Shown here piece after piece: positions 9,778 through 19,051 of a stretch of 64,000 bases of DNA; within the stretch, counting starts at the first letter, position 1, and every line of letters starts with the position of its first letter. This DNA is from Fasciola hepatica (lineage: Eukaryota > Platyhelminthes > Trematoda > Plagiorchiida > Fasciolidae). The DNA lies in contig CANUEZ040000002.1 in the NCBI GenBank assembly GCA_948099385.1, positions 2,610,001-2,674,000 on the forward strand. Reading direction: 5' to 3'. The notes under the pieces are model-generated. The model ran no database searches and was not told where the DNA came from. It was given only the letters and a program-made list of their open reading frames with translations. Made by a program: the position numbers and the translations under genes.

Positions 9778-10065
9778 TCACTTATTTTTCATCAGCCAGA
9801 CAGTGGACGCAAACGTAGTGGCTGTCCTATTTCGGCGTCGATTGTGCACGCAGCAAAATTTAACCCGATAGTAAGGAAAATTTTTCGGCAGTGCAGCCGG
9901 ATGCGTACGAAGCCAGTTCTCAGCACTTGCACTCTCATACACGTAAAACGAGGCGAAAGTCTGCTGCTGAAATAACCGAAAGTCTTCCTCGAATCTTGAG
10001 AACAATTTATAGGCATCTTTTACATGTCTGGAGAAACTCTCAGTCATCAACGAAAGCACGTGCAA
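9778..10065 (-). pseudogene. FAR1-like zinc-finger remnant of a MULE transposase
   Basis: Minus-strand frame of 95 codons. Residues about 20-70 follow the FAR1/WRKY-GCM1-like pattern seen at the start of MULE proteins. An opening FSRFEEDFRLFQQQTFASFY stands where family members read roughly SFEEFxxAFxxxxxxTFxxF. A variable stretch follows, then YYRVKFCCVHNRRRNRT, where the Cys and His are candidate metal ligands. This domain binds transposon ends or target DNA. It ends after about 25 more codons without a transposase domain. The host transposon is defined independently by its ends and 10-bp duplication, which raises confidence. Confidence 0.6.
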
Positions 10066-10255
10066 CGGCCATGACAGTCAACAGGTCTGAGCGGTAACAG
10101 CCTTGCGCAACCCTTATATACTACAAAGTCGCTAACTTAAACAAAAGTCGCCGCAAAAGTAGGAACGCCATTCTTATTTTCCCTAAAAATGACTTCATCA
10201 GTTCGAACCATTTCCTTCAGTATCCCCGAATAACGCCAATTTGGCCATCATTAAG

Positions 10256-10276
10256 GTTGGACCACAAGACACTATC
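10256..10276 (-). repeat. Right terminal inverted repeat of the MULE
   Basis: Its complement begins GATAGTG and contains TGTGGTCCAAC, matching the left end with four mismatches over 21 bases. Confidence 0.85.
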
Positions 10277-10564
10277 TGACTATCCACGATCTGTGTCTCG
10301 CTCGGTTCAAAATTTGGCTGCATGTTTTGTCTATTCATTGTTCATTAACGTTGTACTGATTATAGAACCGTGTTTCGGATTAATACGTCTATCAGTTGAA
10401 GTCTTTTGAAATTTGTTCGAGACGCGAAGTAAGCCACACCGAGAAGGAGCACCCTAGAAAGGCTTAAAGCAGCTAGGTCGTACGAACCTGAGTGGAATTC
10501 AATCGAAACGGTCAAAGTTGACGGTCGAAAGGATTTCGCTTACAGTTAGCCAATTCACCAAGCA

Positions 10565-11557
10565 ATGCAGACCAATTCAGACAAGTCTTTATCGGCCCCC
10601 GATCTGGAACGTTACACGACTGAGTCAGAAGAAACCATGGATCTCTTCAAGGAATTTAAAGAACGTTTGCGGTTGTTGGAGTGCAAGTTCAACATGAAGA
10701 GTGGAAAATATGAGGATCAGTATGCAAGAGCTACCACAGTCGAAGAGAAACCCGGTGGTGAGTCCCCAGTGGTCGAACGATCGCGGCCGCTGTCTACATT
10801 GGTATATGGTGCCAGTGCCCCACCCGTTTCCGGGTTTGATACACCTCCATTTCCATCAAATAAGACCATTGGTTGTCAGAAGTTTAGTCAGGCACCCATA
10901 TCTCATTCATTCACTTTACCACAAAGAGAAATAATTTATTTTGATGGAAACCCGAAAAAGTATTGGCTGTTCATGAGAAGTTTTGATAGTGCCATTGGGA
11001 AACGAGACATGGTTGACGAGTGTCGCCTATCGTATTTAATACACTACTGTAAGGGTGAGGCTAAAGAAGCCATCGAGAGCTGTTCTATCCTGGACCCAAG
11101 CAGGGGATACCAAGGCGCCTTAGAGATTCTCCGTAGGAGGTTTGGCCAAGCCCACGGGATAGCCAGGGCACACCTAGATAGCCTCGTGGACGGGCCCATC
11201 ATTAAAACCATGGACCCAATGGTGCTGATGAAGTTGGCCGGGGAAATGCGGAACTGCCAAAACACTCTGAGCCAGTTAAATCGTGTTGCCGACCTCAACG
11301 CCTCTAGAACGCTTTCGGAAATAGTACGCAGACTACCTCAAGCCCTCCAGTTTAAGTGGTCTGAGGTTGCCGCATCTATCATACGACTAGGCCGAGAGCC
11401 AACCTTCTCGGATTTGACTGAATTTGTAGATGAGAGGGCCGATGTACAAATGGTTCATCAATCCTATTCTGTCACTTGGTCGAACTTACAAGCACGACCT
11501 CCTGCTGATGGGAACGCACCGCAAAAGCGTTGCTGCATCACTCACAAACAACTGTAG
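10565..11557 (+). CDS. gag: BEL-1 Gag-like protein (DUF1759 type)
   Basis: Open frame of 330 codons starting 20 bases after the 5' LTR. After a charged, partly coiled N-terminus (residues 15-45), a Gln/Pro-rich linker leads at about residue 120 to the BEL/Pao Gag core: FDGNPKKYWLFMRSFDSAIG, then LSYLIHYCKGEAKEAIESC, ALEILRRRFGQAHGIARAHL and a long helical tail. The core is the particle-forming region of BEL/Pao polyproteins. It ends with TAG at 11555-11557, 28 bases inside the next frame. Pol is in the -1 frame, so either a -1 frameshift or a single-base mutation separates them; many BEL elements have one continuous frame. I see no clear primer site in the 20-base leader. Confidence 0.9.
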   Translation: MQTNSDKSLSAPDLERYTTESEETMDLFKEFKERLRLLECKFNMKSGKYEDQYARATTVEEKPGGESPVVERSRPLSTLVYGASAPPVSGFDTPPFPSNKTIGCQKFSQAPISHSFTLPQREIIYFDGNPKKYWLFMRSFDSAIGKRDMVDECRLSYLIHYCKGEAKEAIESCSILDPSRGYQGALEILRRRFGQAHGIARAHLDSLVDGPIIKTMDPMVLMKLAGEMRNCQNTLSQLNRVADLNASRTLSEIVRRLPQALQFKWSEVAASIIRLGREPTFSDLTEFVDERADVQMVHQSYSVTWSNLQARPPADGNAPQKRCCITHKQL

Positions 11558-13896
11558 CGCCATCTGTTAAGCCGACAATAGCACGCAGGTGCTGTATGCA
11601 GTGCGAGGGAGACCATTACACGGACCAGTGTGGGAAGTTTATAGCGTGGAGTGTACCGGAGAGGCTTTCCTTTGTGGAGTCTAAAAAACTGTGTCATTTA
11701 TGCCTAAAACCGAATCACGAGTCCGTCAATTGCAGGTCACGCATGACTTGTGGTATAGGACGTTGTATGCTGGTTCACCACCCCTTACTACACCCGCAAG
11801 ACCCAGTGAGTACGGGGCGGAATCCGGCGACTATCCAAGACAACGCCCGTTGTCATGCGACTTCGGCTGGAAATTGTACAACCTCTTTGGGAATCATACC
11901 AGTCAAGGTTTTCGGGCCGCTAGGATCAGTAAAAACCTATGCGTTCCTAGACGGAGGTTCCGACTCCACGCTTATAGACAAGAACCTGGCGAATGAACTG
12001 GGGTTAGCCGGACAACCAGCCACGCTGTTAGTTTCAACCATTTTGCAGACAACTGAGATAAACTCTGAGGTGGTTGGGTTTCAGCTATGTTGCTTAGAAG
12101 GAGGAGAGCGTATAGAAATCAATCGAGCTTGGACAGTCCGACAACTCCCCGAGTTAAAACGTTTTGTTCCTGGCCGAACTAACGATTGGGCTCACCTGCG
12201 CGACATCAACCTACAGACAATTGAAGGCGGGAGGGTGTCGATGCTGATAGGTATGAATGTACCAGCGGCGCATTGGGTGCTAGAACATCGATACGGTGGG
12301 AAAGCGGATCCTTACGCTATACGTACGCCCCTCGGTTGGACCGTCGTGGGACCGGCCTTTAGCCATGACCAAAGAAAGGTTCGCGTTGATTATATAAATG
12401 TGGGTGACTCTCTTATGGACCGGTTAGAGGCTACGCGGGCCTCGGAGTTCAACGAATCTACAGTTTTGGGTAAATCAACATCAGCAGAAGATAAGCAAGT
12501 ACTCAAAACCCTAGAATCATCTACTCGGTTCTTAAACGGCCATTTTGAAGTCCCGTTGCCCTGGAAAGATGGTTGCCTAAGTCTTCCGAACAACCGGTCG
12601 ATAGCATGGAAACGTTTGTTGTGGTTGAAGACTCGATTAATGAAACACGCTGATCTTAAAGAACGCTACGCGGAGGTGATGAATAGTTACATAGCCAAGG
12701 GTTACGCTGAAAGGTGTCAAAATGTTATAGAGGACGTATCGGGTCAAGTTTGGCATTTGCCCCATCACCATGTAATCAACCCCATGAAACCAGAGAAACT
12801 AAGGGTTGTTTTCGACTGTGCAAGCAAACATCAGAACACCTCTTCGAACCTTCAGTTATTTTCCGGCCCAGACCTCACAAATAACCTATGCGGGGTATTA
12901 ACACGGTTTCGAGAACACACTTTCACCGTAGTGGCGGATTTTGAAGCCATGTTTCATCAAGTAAAAGTACCTCAACATCAGCGCTCATGCCTTAGGTTCT
13001 TGTGGTGGACAGAAGGATACTTGGAACGTGCGCCAGAAATATACCAAATGACTGTGCACCCTTTTGGAGCGACCTCCTCATCATGTTGTGCCATATTCGC
13101 TTTGAACAGAGCAATCTCCAATAACGCGAACCAATCATTACAGTTTGACCCTAAATATTTGCAAAGGTCCTTTTACGTGGACGAACTCCTCATTAGTCGC
13201 GAATCCATTAGAGAACTCCGACTAGTGACGAGCCATTTACAGTCTGCGCTCCGGGATTCGGGCTTTTACCTGACGAAGTGGCGTAGCAACTCGGCCGATG
13301 CCCTTATCGATGTACCGGCCAAAGACCAGGCCGACAAAAACCTGTGTCTGGTCTTGAAACCGACAAATACGTATAGGACTCTAGGCGTCGAGTGGGACAG
13401 GACGTCAGATACGTTCAGTTTTACCACCAAATCACCTGAACCTGTGATCAGCAGAAGATCAATCCTGTCATACGTCGCCTCGTTGTATAGCTGTGACCCT
13501 TGCGAATATGCTGTACTGACCCCGAATCATCTATTACTTGGCTTTCGCAATGCATCCTCCAATGAAAGTGAAACGGAACCTTGCAAGCTGAATCGGCAAT
13601 GGCGGCAAGCTCAACATCTCACTGAAATTTTTTGGCGTAAATGGATCAGGTCGTACTCACCACTTCTGCAAAGCAAGCAGCGTTGGACAGAAACAGCGCA
13701 GGAGCTGAAAACCGGTGACCTGGTGCTTAAAGTTGACAAGAACTTGCCCAGAGGCGAATGGAAAAGGGGTATTGTCAAAGAAACTCGACTTTCCAAAGAC
13801 GGTGTTGTCCGCGATGTGTGGGTACAGACAGCCAGCGGACGACTCCTAAGAGACGTCCGATATCTGCGTTTATTGGAAAACCATGTCTCAGAGTAA
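11530..13896 (+). CDS. pol: BEL-1 truncated Pol: zinc knuckles, protease, RT fused to the C-terminal DUF5641 region
   Basis: 788 codons with no stop. Two knuckles come first: CMQCEGDHYTDQC (residues 22-34) and CHLCLKPNHESVNC. The protease (DUF1758) follows with YAFLDGGSDSTLI. The RT spans about residues 390-650 with HHVINPMKPEKLRVVFDCAS, VADFEAMFHQV (first Asp) and FYVDELL at residue 548, where the second Asp of YVDD is Glu. Right after SILSYVASLYS (about residue 654, near 13490) the frame passes directly to ALTPNHLLLG and the DUF5641 module that normally follows integrase. RNase H, the HHCC region and the DDE core have been removed in frame. The product could not integrate DNA, and RT activity is doubtful. 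Confidence 0.92.
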   Translation: MLHHSQTTVAPSVKPTIARRCCMQCEGDHYTDQCGKFIAWSVPERLSFVESKKLCHLCLKPNHESVNCRSRMTCGIGRCMLVHHPLLHPQDPVSTGRNPATIQDNARCHATSAGNCTTSLGIIPVKVFGPLGSVKTYAFLDGGSDSTLIDKNLANELGLAGQPATLLVSTILQTTEINSEVVGFQLCCLEGGERIEINRAWTVRQLPELKRFVPGRTNDWAHLRDINLQTIEGGRVSMLIGMNVPAAHWVLEHRYGGKADPYAIRTPLGWTVVGPAFSHDQRKVRVDYINVGDSLMDRLEATRASEFNESTVLGKSTSAEDKQVLKTLESSTRFLNGHFEVPLPWKDGCLSLPNNRSIAWKRLLWLKTRLMKHADLKERYAEVMNSYIAKGYAERCQNVIEDVSGQVWHLPHHHVINPMKPEKLRVVFDCASKHQNTSSNLQLFSGPDLTNNLCGVLTRFREHTFTVVADFEAMFHQVKVPQHQRSCLRFLWWTEGYLERAPEIYQMTVHPFGATSSSCCAIFALNRAISNNANQSLQFDPKYLQRSFYVDELLISRESIRELRLVTSHLQSALRDSGFYLTKWRSNSADALIDVPAKDQADKNLCLVLKPTNTYRTLGVEWDRTSDTFSFTTKSPEPVISRRSILSYVASLYSCDPCEYAVLTPNHLLLGFRNASSNESETEPCKLNRQWRQAQHLTEIFWRKWIRSYSPLLQSKQRWTETAQELKTGDLVLKVDKNLPRGEWKRGIVKETRLSKDGVVRDVWVQTASGRLLRDVRYLRLLENHVSE

Positions 13897-13943
13897 GAAT
13901 AATTTGGGGCTCGTCAAGCAAACAGCTCGAACCCTGCGGGGAG

Positions 13944-14536
13944 TGTACGTTTCGTACAAACTAAACGTTTTTCTTACTGGCTACTAACATCTTGTTAGTA
14001 GTCACATTCTACATGTGAATCTCTTCCAAGTCATTCTCCTGTGTTGTTGGCACAAAGTTGGTCATTTTACTGAACTCAGTCCCGATTCGTGATTGGTCCA
14101 TAATCCAATCTGACGGTAGCGTGACAATATGGTTTTATTTTATTCACATGGATTTGATCTTACTCTTTCATGTGGTTTGAACAGTCTTATCCGTTTCCCA
14201 CTTTCTGACATTGACCTGAATTTGTTTGAATGAACATATGACGCTCCCGCCTGGTTTAACAGCAAATTTGACTATCCACGATCTGTGTCTCGCTCGGTTC
14301 AAAATTTGGCTGCATGTTTTGTCTATTCATTGTTCATTAACGTTGTACTGATTATAGAACCGTGTTTCGGATTAATACGTCTATCAGTTGAAGTCTTTTG
14401 AAATTTGTTCGAGACGCGAAGTAAGCCACACCGAGAAGGAGCACCCTAGAAAGGCTTAAAGCAGCTAGGTCGTACGAACCTGAGTGGAATTCAATCGAAA
14501 CGGTCAAAGTTGACGGTCGAAAGGATTTCGCTTACA
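13944..14536 (+). repeat. 3' LTR of BEL-1
   Basis: Intact 593-bp LTR matching the split 5' LTR. A short purine run (GCGGGGAG) precedes it and may be the polypurine tract. The target copy GCTG follows. Confidence 0.95.
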
Positions 14537-14540
14537 GCTG

Positions 14541-15229
14541 GATTAATCCTGCTGCTTTATTTCTATTCAACGTTTGCAACTCCTAGTACTCTTTCATTTC
14601 TCCCACTGTAGTTTCGGGTATTGGAGGCGCCTGTGGTCTCTTTACTCTTCTCTCTAAATTATTTCAGTTTGGTGGTCGATGCGCTCTGTTGAAGAATGCC
14701 AAGAGCAGGTCGACCTTGTTTTCGTCCCCTACAGCTAGACGTCTCCGTGCTCCCTCCAAGTTTACTACACTTTCCCTCATACGTTTTTTAGATTGCCCGT
14801 AAGAGTAGAACCACCTTGGGTTTGTGCGGACCGATGCAGCTGACTGAAGCTCAAAGGCATATTTCTCTACTCTTTGGATGGCTGAAGCTCTGTTCCTGAC
14901 CAACTTATGGCTGTTCCATGCCACCTGAGTTTTGTACAGCTTGTACGCTGCCTATGGTCACCTACGAATGACTATATCCTTGCGGAATTTTGACTTCAAC
15001 CGTGGGGGTTGAATTCTACCGCTAGCCACCCTCAGACCATTCTGTAGGCCCCGGTGACTCCATTTTGATGGCCTCCCAACGTTCCTCCACGGAGGATTTT
15101 GTGTGACTCAGTGTCCACTGAACTTCTTCCGCTGTCCTCTTCAGTTCACCCATATTGATTCTCCCGTAGGGCAGACGTAAAACTATTTCCTTCTGCTCCC
15201 TGCTCTCTTTGTGTGACCCTTAGGACTGC
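14541..15229 (-). pseudogene. nLTR-A copy 1: linker between endonuclease and RT
   Basis: Minus-strand sequence upstream of the RT at 7414-8351. The frame 14924-14664 carries the linker signature NPRWFYSYGQSKKRMRE, then DENKVDLLLAFFN. Past a frame change, the stretch next to the BEL insertion reads as the start of the RT domain (LNRNKAAG). The companion part on the far side of BEL-1 begins with AIVQPLAEVL. The joined order is that of intact non-LTR elements, which confirms that the BEL element interrupted it. Upstream to about 15229 the frame continues weakly until LTR-R. Confidence 0.8.
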
Positions 15230-15234
15230 ATGAA

Positions 15235-16306
15235 TGTAACGACCGGTCTTGGAAAATCCCCCCAAAACAACTGCAGTCTCCATGTTTCCTTAACATCGCT
15301 CACTTATTTACACTATTGACTTGTTTTATGCACTGCTTGTTTTTACGGACCAATGCTTGTTTGTTCGCCCCCAGCGCGTTGCTCTGTCATATCCTAGTTC
15401 TGGACCTGCTTGAAGCACGTGCTCCTTCCTCGCACGCAGCAATTAAGTTTCCGTTTTCTGAGTCCTCTTGGCTGCATAATTGAGTTTTGTATCTGTTTCA
15501 TGTCCCTGTTCATCTGATAGTTTAGTATTGTAGAATTCTCTGGTTCTAGTCGGTCGGTACCGCTTCAAGACCCGAAGCAATTGGAGGCCCTTTTCAAGCG
15601 ATTAGATGTCAACAAAGATGGGAAAATTTGCAGTTCGGACTTGATGCATGTGTTGGAATGCTTTCACGGAGTAAAAAGCCACATATGCCTGGAGTAGCCG
15701 AAAGCTTTCTACTGCGATGTGGTGCCGCCGACAGTGGCTTCATCACCTATCCGGAGTTTGTGGATTACGTGTTAGAGCACGACAAGCGTCTAGCAATTGC
15801 GTTCGATATTTTGAATCAGAGCAAAAATGGTCGTGTAACGAAAGATGATATTTGTGAAACTTTCAAACAGTTCGGAATGCCAGTTAGCGTTGATGAAGCA
15901 GAGCTTCTTGCACGGCGTGTTGACCAAGCGGGGAATCTCAGCATCAACTACACCTAATGGAGGGAGTTTTTTATTCCATCCAGCAGATTTTGCCGAAATT
16001 CTCGAGTATTGGGGACATGATTGTTTCATGGATGTCGGCAGCGATGCAGCCGTGGGTGTACCTGAAGATTATTCATTTCATGAGAAACGTTCAGGTAAAC
16101 AACTTCTCAAGTTAACTGCGGGCGCCATTGCCGGTGCGGTTTCTCGTACATGCACCGCGCCCATTGATCGACTCAAACTAATGCGACAAGTCCACTGATA
16201 CAAGCACAAGGGAAGCGGATTCATTCATTGAAGCCTATCAGTGATCACCTTCTGATTTCGAGATCCGTTGCGAATCTGACTATGCATTGCTCAAACGTGT
16301 CTTACG
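15235..16306 (-). repeat. Solo LTR-R copy 1, interrupted by a host-gene retrocopy
   Basis: Same repeat as 32545-32920, in reverse orientation. The left part 15235-15548 matches the complement of about 32610-32920. The right part 16246-16306 matches the complement of about 32545-32600 (GCATTGCTCAAACGT is shared). It begins TGTAACG. The other end should be TTACA and here reads TTACG. Flanks are ATGAA (15230-15234) and ATGAT (16307-16311), a likely 5-bp target duplication. Between the two parts lies about 0.7 kb of mitochondrial-carrier sequence. No internal retrovirus-like genes accompany it. Confidence 0.8.
15549..16245 (+). pseudogene. Processed pseudogene fragment of a Ca2+-regulated mitochondrial ATP-Mg/Pi carrier (SCaMC type, SLC25A23/24/25-like)
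   Basis: Intronless plus-strand sequence. SCaMC proteins sit in the inner mitochondrial membrane and exchange ATP-Mg for phosphate; EF-hands facing the intermembrane space sense Ca2+. Here the first EF-hand loop DVNKDGKICSSD is in one frame. A shift near 15680 leads to CGAADSGFITYPEF, NQSKNGRVTKDD and VDQAGNLSINYT (loops 2-4). A TAA at 15955-15957 replaces the usual acidic residue before WREF. Another shift in a T-run near 15970 leads to the linker and the first carrier repeat, with SRTCTAPIDRLK, the PX(D/E)XX(K/R) signature. Reading stops at about QVH and dissolves by 16245. The N-terminus and most carrier repeats are missing. No poly(A) is seen. Confidence 0.88.
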
Positions 16307-16311
16307 ATGAT

Positions 16312-16389
16312 CACTATTTTCCAGCGGCTCTTCCTACTTAATTTCCTTAACGTCCTAATGGGGTTGTGTTATGATTAAACCAGAAAGCA
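16312..16389. other. Short spacer
   Basis: No recognisable feature between the solo LTR and the endonuclease fragment of nLTR-C copy 2. The C-terminal part of that endonuclease should lie here and is missing. Confidence 0.5.
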
Positions 16390-16770
16390 AAAGCTCAACG
16401 TCTTCTTCGTCTGTAGCTGGCGGTGCCCTGTGGATATAGATAATGCATACTGTTTGCACCTGGATCCTGATGAAGACGGATCTGGCCTATACATTACCAG
16501 AGACCAAGGTGAAAGGAGCCTCCAATTGGCCTATATCGGTCCGTAGTTTTAATGCTGCTTCACCCTTCTGTCTCCCGCCTCTTCTACCCCTTCTGTAGGC
16601 GCTATATCCCTGGAAAAGCATGTTGTCATTGTGTTTACTTCCAAGTCTCCGTCGGCGCAAAGACGTCAGACTGCGCGATACCAGTCGTCAACCCCCCCTT
16701 TTCTCGAGAGATTGTAGGTGTTGGTGTACCATATTGACAGTTCCTCTGTCCTTGCCACTGTCTTTATTGC
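16390..16770 (-). pseudogene. nLTR-C copy 2: endonuclease domain fragment
   Basis: Minus-strand homologue of 1-423 with several frame changes. The TETWI-like block is lost, but FQGYSAYRRGRRGGRQKG, LRTDIGQLEAPFTLVSGN and IIYIHRAPPATDEEDVEL line up with copy 1. It ends near 16390. The longer plus-strand frames (16552-16737, 16620-16814) are shadows. Confidence 0.75.
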
Positions 16771-16862
16771 GAATTTTACTGCTGGGTTACCCTCGGACTC
16801 AATCTTCTAGGTGATGCCCCGTTTCTGCCTCTATAGGTGTCTGCGGTGCTGCATCTTGAATA

Positions 16863-17492
16863 TTAACTGACGCTCTGGGTTTCGTGGCTTTTTTTCCCGC
16901 CCGTCGACCTGGTGTCGAGCTGTAGGTGCACAGCGGACTTTTCTTTCTTTTGAGTCATCGTACCGATAGCCCGGGGTGGACTTGTGACCACCCCGGCCCA
17001 GCTGGTTTCCTCGGCTTTTCCCTCTGGTGCCTCCAACTTTGCTGGTTGCAACTGAGCGGATTTCTCGGGCTTGTCCTCCAGAAGTGGGCTGGCTGGCTGC
17101 ACTTTCTGAACACCGACAGGACTGAATGCCCTGTTAATCTCCGTCTTTTTGGTCTTTTTAACTACCTGAGCTTTGGATTTGTGTTTACCGGCGTCTAAAG
17201 CCACCTCTGGGACCTGAATTACTCCTTGGACTTTAGGTGTTGACTTCCCAAGAGGGATCATCTCCAATTTTGCTATATGGAGAGCCGGTCGCTTCAGGTC
17301 AGGTGTGCTCCTTCTCAACGTGTCTATGGCACTACCCTGTTTGGCAAATGCTGGGCTGCCAGGGGTAACCCCAAGTATTCCCTGAGTGCCGTTCTCAGCT
17401 GCTCCCGCCCTGGACGGAAACATATATATAGTAGACACTGTGGAACACAACTACTATGGGTCGTGGCGGCGCCGGTTGTTTTCCACGCCGTA
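16863..17492 (-). pseudogene. nLTR-C copy 2: ORF1, C-terminal two thirds
   Basis: Minus-strand frame of 195 codons (from 17450). It is Lys/Pro/Ser-rich without a recognised fold, and shares LEAPEGKAEETSWAGVV and TQKKEKSAVHLQLDTRSTGGKK with copy 1 at 424-720. It begins abruptly at the border of LTR-R copy 2 (17497). The N-terminal part with the PHD-type finger may be the piece now at 26400-27107; see the inversion finding. The product would be the RNA-binding partner of the non-LTR polymerase. Confidence 0.65.
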
Positions 17493-17497
17493 GTCTT

Positions 17498-17881
17498 TGT
17501 AACGGTTATTCCGACAGTAAGTAACGCGTAGCCAATTCAAAACGAATCCCAAAAACAGAACAAGATTGATTCGCAGTTTCTACGGTGCTGGATTAACAAG
17601 TTATGCGCATATAAATATGTACAAACCTCAACTGTACGGCCACAACGTCTATCAATGAGGACCAGAGTTCAACAAGCGTCAATGTCAGATACCACCGTCA
17701 CGGCAGTCCAAGTTCGAATCAAAATTTTGCCACTCTACGTGAGAAAAATATAAACAAATGCTGAGGTGTAGTGATTGATGCATGTTGTACTTGTTCGAGG
17801 GTCAATAAGATAGAGAGCATAGTCCCAACAATATACGTGCATGACAACGGCTGAGGGGGATTTCCCCGCATGTACGTTACA
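17498..17881 (+). repeat. Solo LTR-R copy 2
   Basis: 384 bp beginning TGTAACGG and ending ACGTTACA, no internal genes. It is very similar to the complement of 27108-27427 plus 28957-29020, and more distantly to 32545-32920. The 5-base flanks GTCTT and CAGTA do not match each other, unlike those of copy 4, which suggests recombination after insertion. The minus-strand open frames inside (17719-17916, 17735-17920) are by-products. Confidence 0.82.
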
Positions 17882-18647
17882 CAGTACACCAAATCCTCCC
17901 ATGAAACGGTCAACATCCAATGGGTAAACAGGGGTACTGATTCGCCCTAACCTACCTAGACCCTAAGTGAGTGCGTACGTAGGTCGCTATGGGCTTCATC
18001 TTTCGTTGGCCAGTCGCAGACAGGCTTGCAGGTTATGCCCCACCTCTCAACGTGTTAGAGTTTCTTCCGAGAATGATACGACAATATCTGTATACAAAAA
18101 GGGAATTCGATGCGTTCAGGATGCGTAGACAAATTAGGGAACGTGAGGGAGAAGGCTGCCACAACAAGATTACAGTACTTGGCAAGATGAAGACTGAGAG
18201 TTCTCGATGAAAAATCAAGAAGGCTACAGGGTACTCGAACATCAAGGGCTCAACTTGTGGTGTTATCACATTAGAAGTATGTTTGACCCACAACTTATAT
18301 CCACTTGGACACAGATTGAATAGTGATGCAAGTAGGTCACGGAAAAAGCGATAGTTTTACAAACCATCGAGAAGTGCTTGTTCAAGGGTTTCCATCACTT
18401 CACGGACAATGTCGTGTCTTGTGATAAACTAGGGTTTCGACAACTAACTCCATAGTAGATCGTGAACACCGTATAAAATTGGACACAAACATGTTTCAAA
18501 GACTGTATGAAGGGTCGGGACCCATGGGAGAATGCATGGGGAATAAATATATAAACTCAGCTTCATTTGGTATCAGCAGACTTGGTTTTGGCTTGGTCTG
18601 TAGCTTCGACTTCGCCCTCGCCATTGTCACCTTCCAGCTGACTTATC
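17882..18647. other. No gene recognised
   Basis: Short frames at 17989-18210 (plus), 18033-18293 (minus) and 18479-18730 (plus) resemble no family known to me. The purine-rich plus strand is similar in texture to the minus-strand nLTR-D tails further right, but I cannot align it. BEL-2 begins at the right border. Confidence 0.4.
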
Positions 18648-18968
18648 TTACGGATATCTCGCTGTGTCTCCTTTGTTCTTTCTCATCGCCGTACGCACGA
18701 GGCCAACGATTTCTGTACGGCAATCCTTGATCACTCCAACCCGCCAATCGTCTTTATGTAAGTGGCTCTCCACGAGGATGATTACATCGCCACTTCTGAA
18801 CGACCTCACTTTGGAGATCCAATTTTGCCGAAGCTGTAGTGTCGGTAAGTACTCCCCCGTCCAAAGTTTCCAGAAAGCCTGTGCCAGGTAATTCAATTGT
18901 TTCCATTCTACGATATACGTTCCACGCAGGGTTTTCGGTGTGACTGCTCCAACCTTTGGCCGCAGCAA
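18648..18968 (-). pseudogene. pol: BEL-2 DUF5641 C-terminal module
   Basis: WKQLNYLAQAFWKLWTGEYL and FRSGDVIILVESHLHKDDWR match the C-terminal module after integrase in BEL/Pao Pol, comparable to WRQAQHLTEIFWRKWI in BEL-1. The function of this module is unknown. Confidence 0.88.
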
Positions 18969-19051
18969 TAACAGGTCGTTGGGAGTGCGAGCCGGCTCTC
19001 CTTCCTGTTCTGGGACGATCGGCGCCAGGGGTCTGTTTTTCAGTATGCGTT

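Larger units (their letters stand above)
8691..10276. mobile_element. MULE-type DNA transposon, deletion derivative
   Basis: 1586-bp insert in the 5' LTR of BEL-1. A 10-bp target duplication TGACTATCCA lies at 8681-8690 and 10277-10286. The ends are inverted repeats: the left end from 8691 and the complement of the right end match at 17 of the first 21 positions, including a shared TGTGGTCCAAC, with a further shared AATTTGGCGT about 15 bases in. Duplications of 9-11 bp are the hallmark of Mutator-like elements. A frame inside resembles the FAR1-type zinc finger found at the N-terminus of many MULE transposases. No transposase core (DDE) is present, so the copy is non-autonomous. Confidence 0.88.
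8356..10544 (+). repeat. 5' LTR of BEL-1, interrupted by a MULE
   Basis: 335 bp (8356-8690) and 258 bp (10287-10544) add up to 593 bp, the length of the 3' LTR, once the MULE and one copy of its 10-bp target duplication are removed. The interruption came after the BEL insertion. Confidence 0.95.
8356..14536 (+). mobile_element. BEL/Pao LTR retrotransposon (BEL-1), young but internally deleted
   Basis: Plus-strand element with 593-bp LTRs beginning TGTACG and ending TTACA. The 5' LTR is 8356-8690 plus 10287-10544, split by a MULE. The 3' LTR is 13944-14536. The 4-bp duplication GCTG lies at 8352-8355 and 14537-14540. Reading the LTRs against each other I noticed one base difference, so the insertion is recent. 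Gag and a shortened Pol are open. RNase H and integrase are absent, so movement would need help in trans. It sits in the RT region of nLTR-A, whose reading resumes on each side. Confidence 0.95.

Noticed and set aside
15549..16245. Functional SCaMC exon set
   Set aside because: Two frame changes and an in-frame stop, no splice sites, most carrier repeats absent, and the sequence is embedded in a repeat.
17498..17881. Hammerhead-ribozyme repeat (Sm-alpha-like) as explanation for the roughly 380-bp family
   Set aside because: No CTGATGA/GAAA core seen; TG...CA ends and the 5-bp ACACG duplication at 32540-32925 support an LTR.
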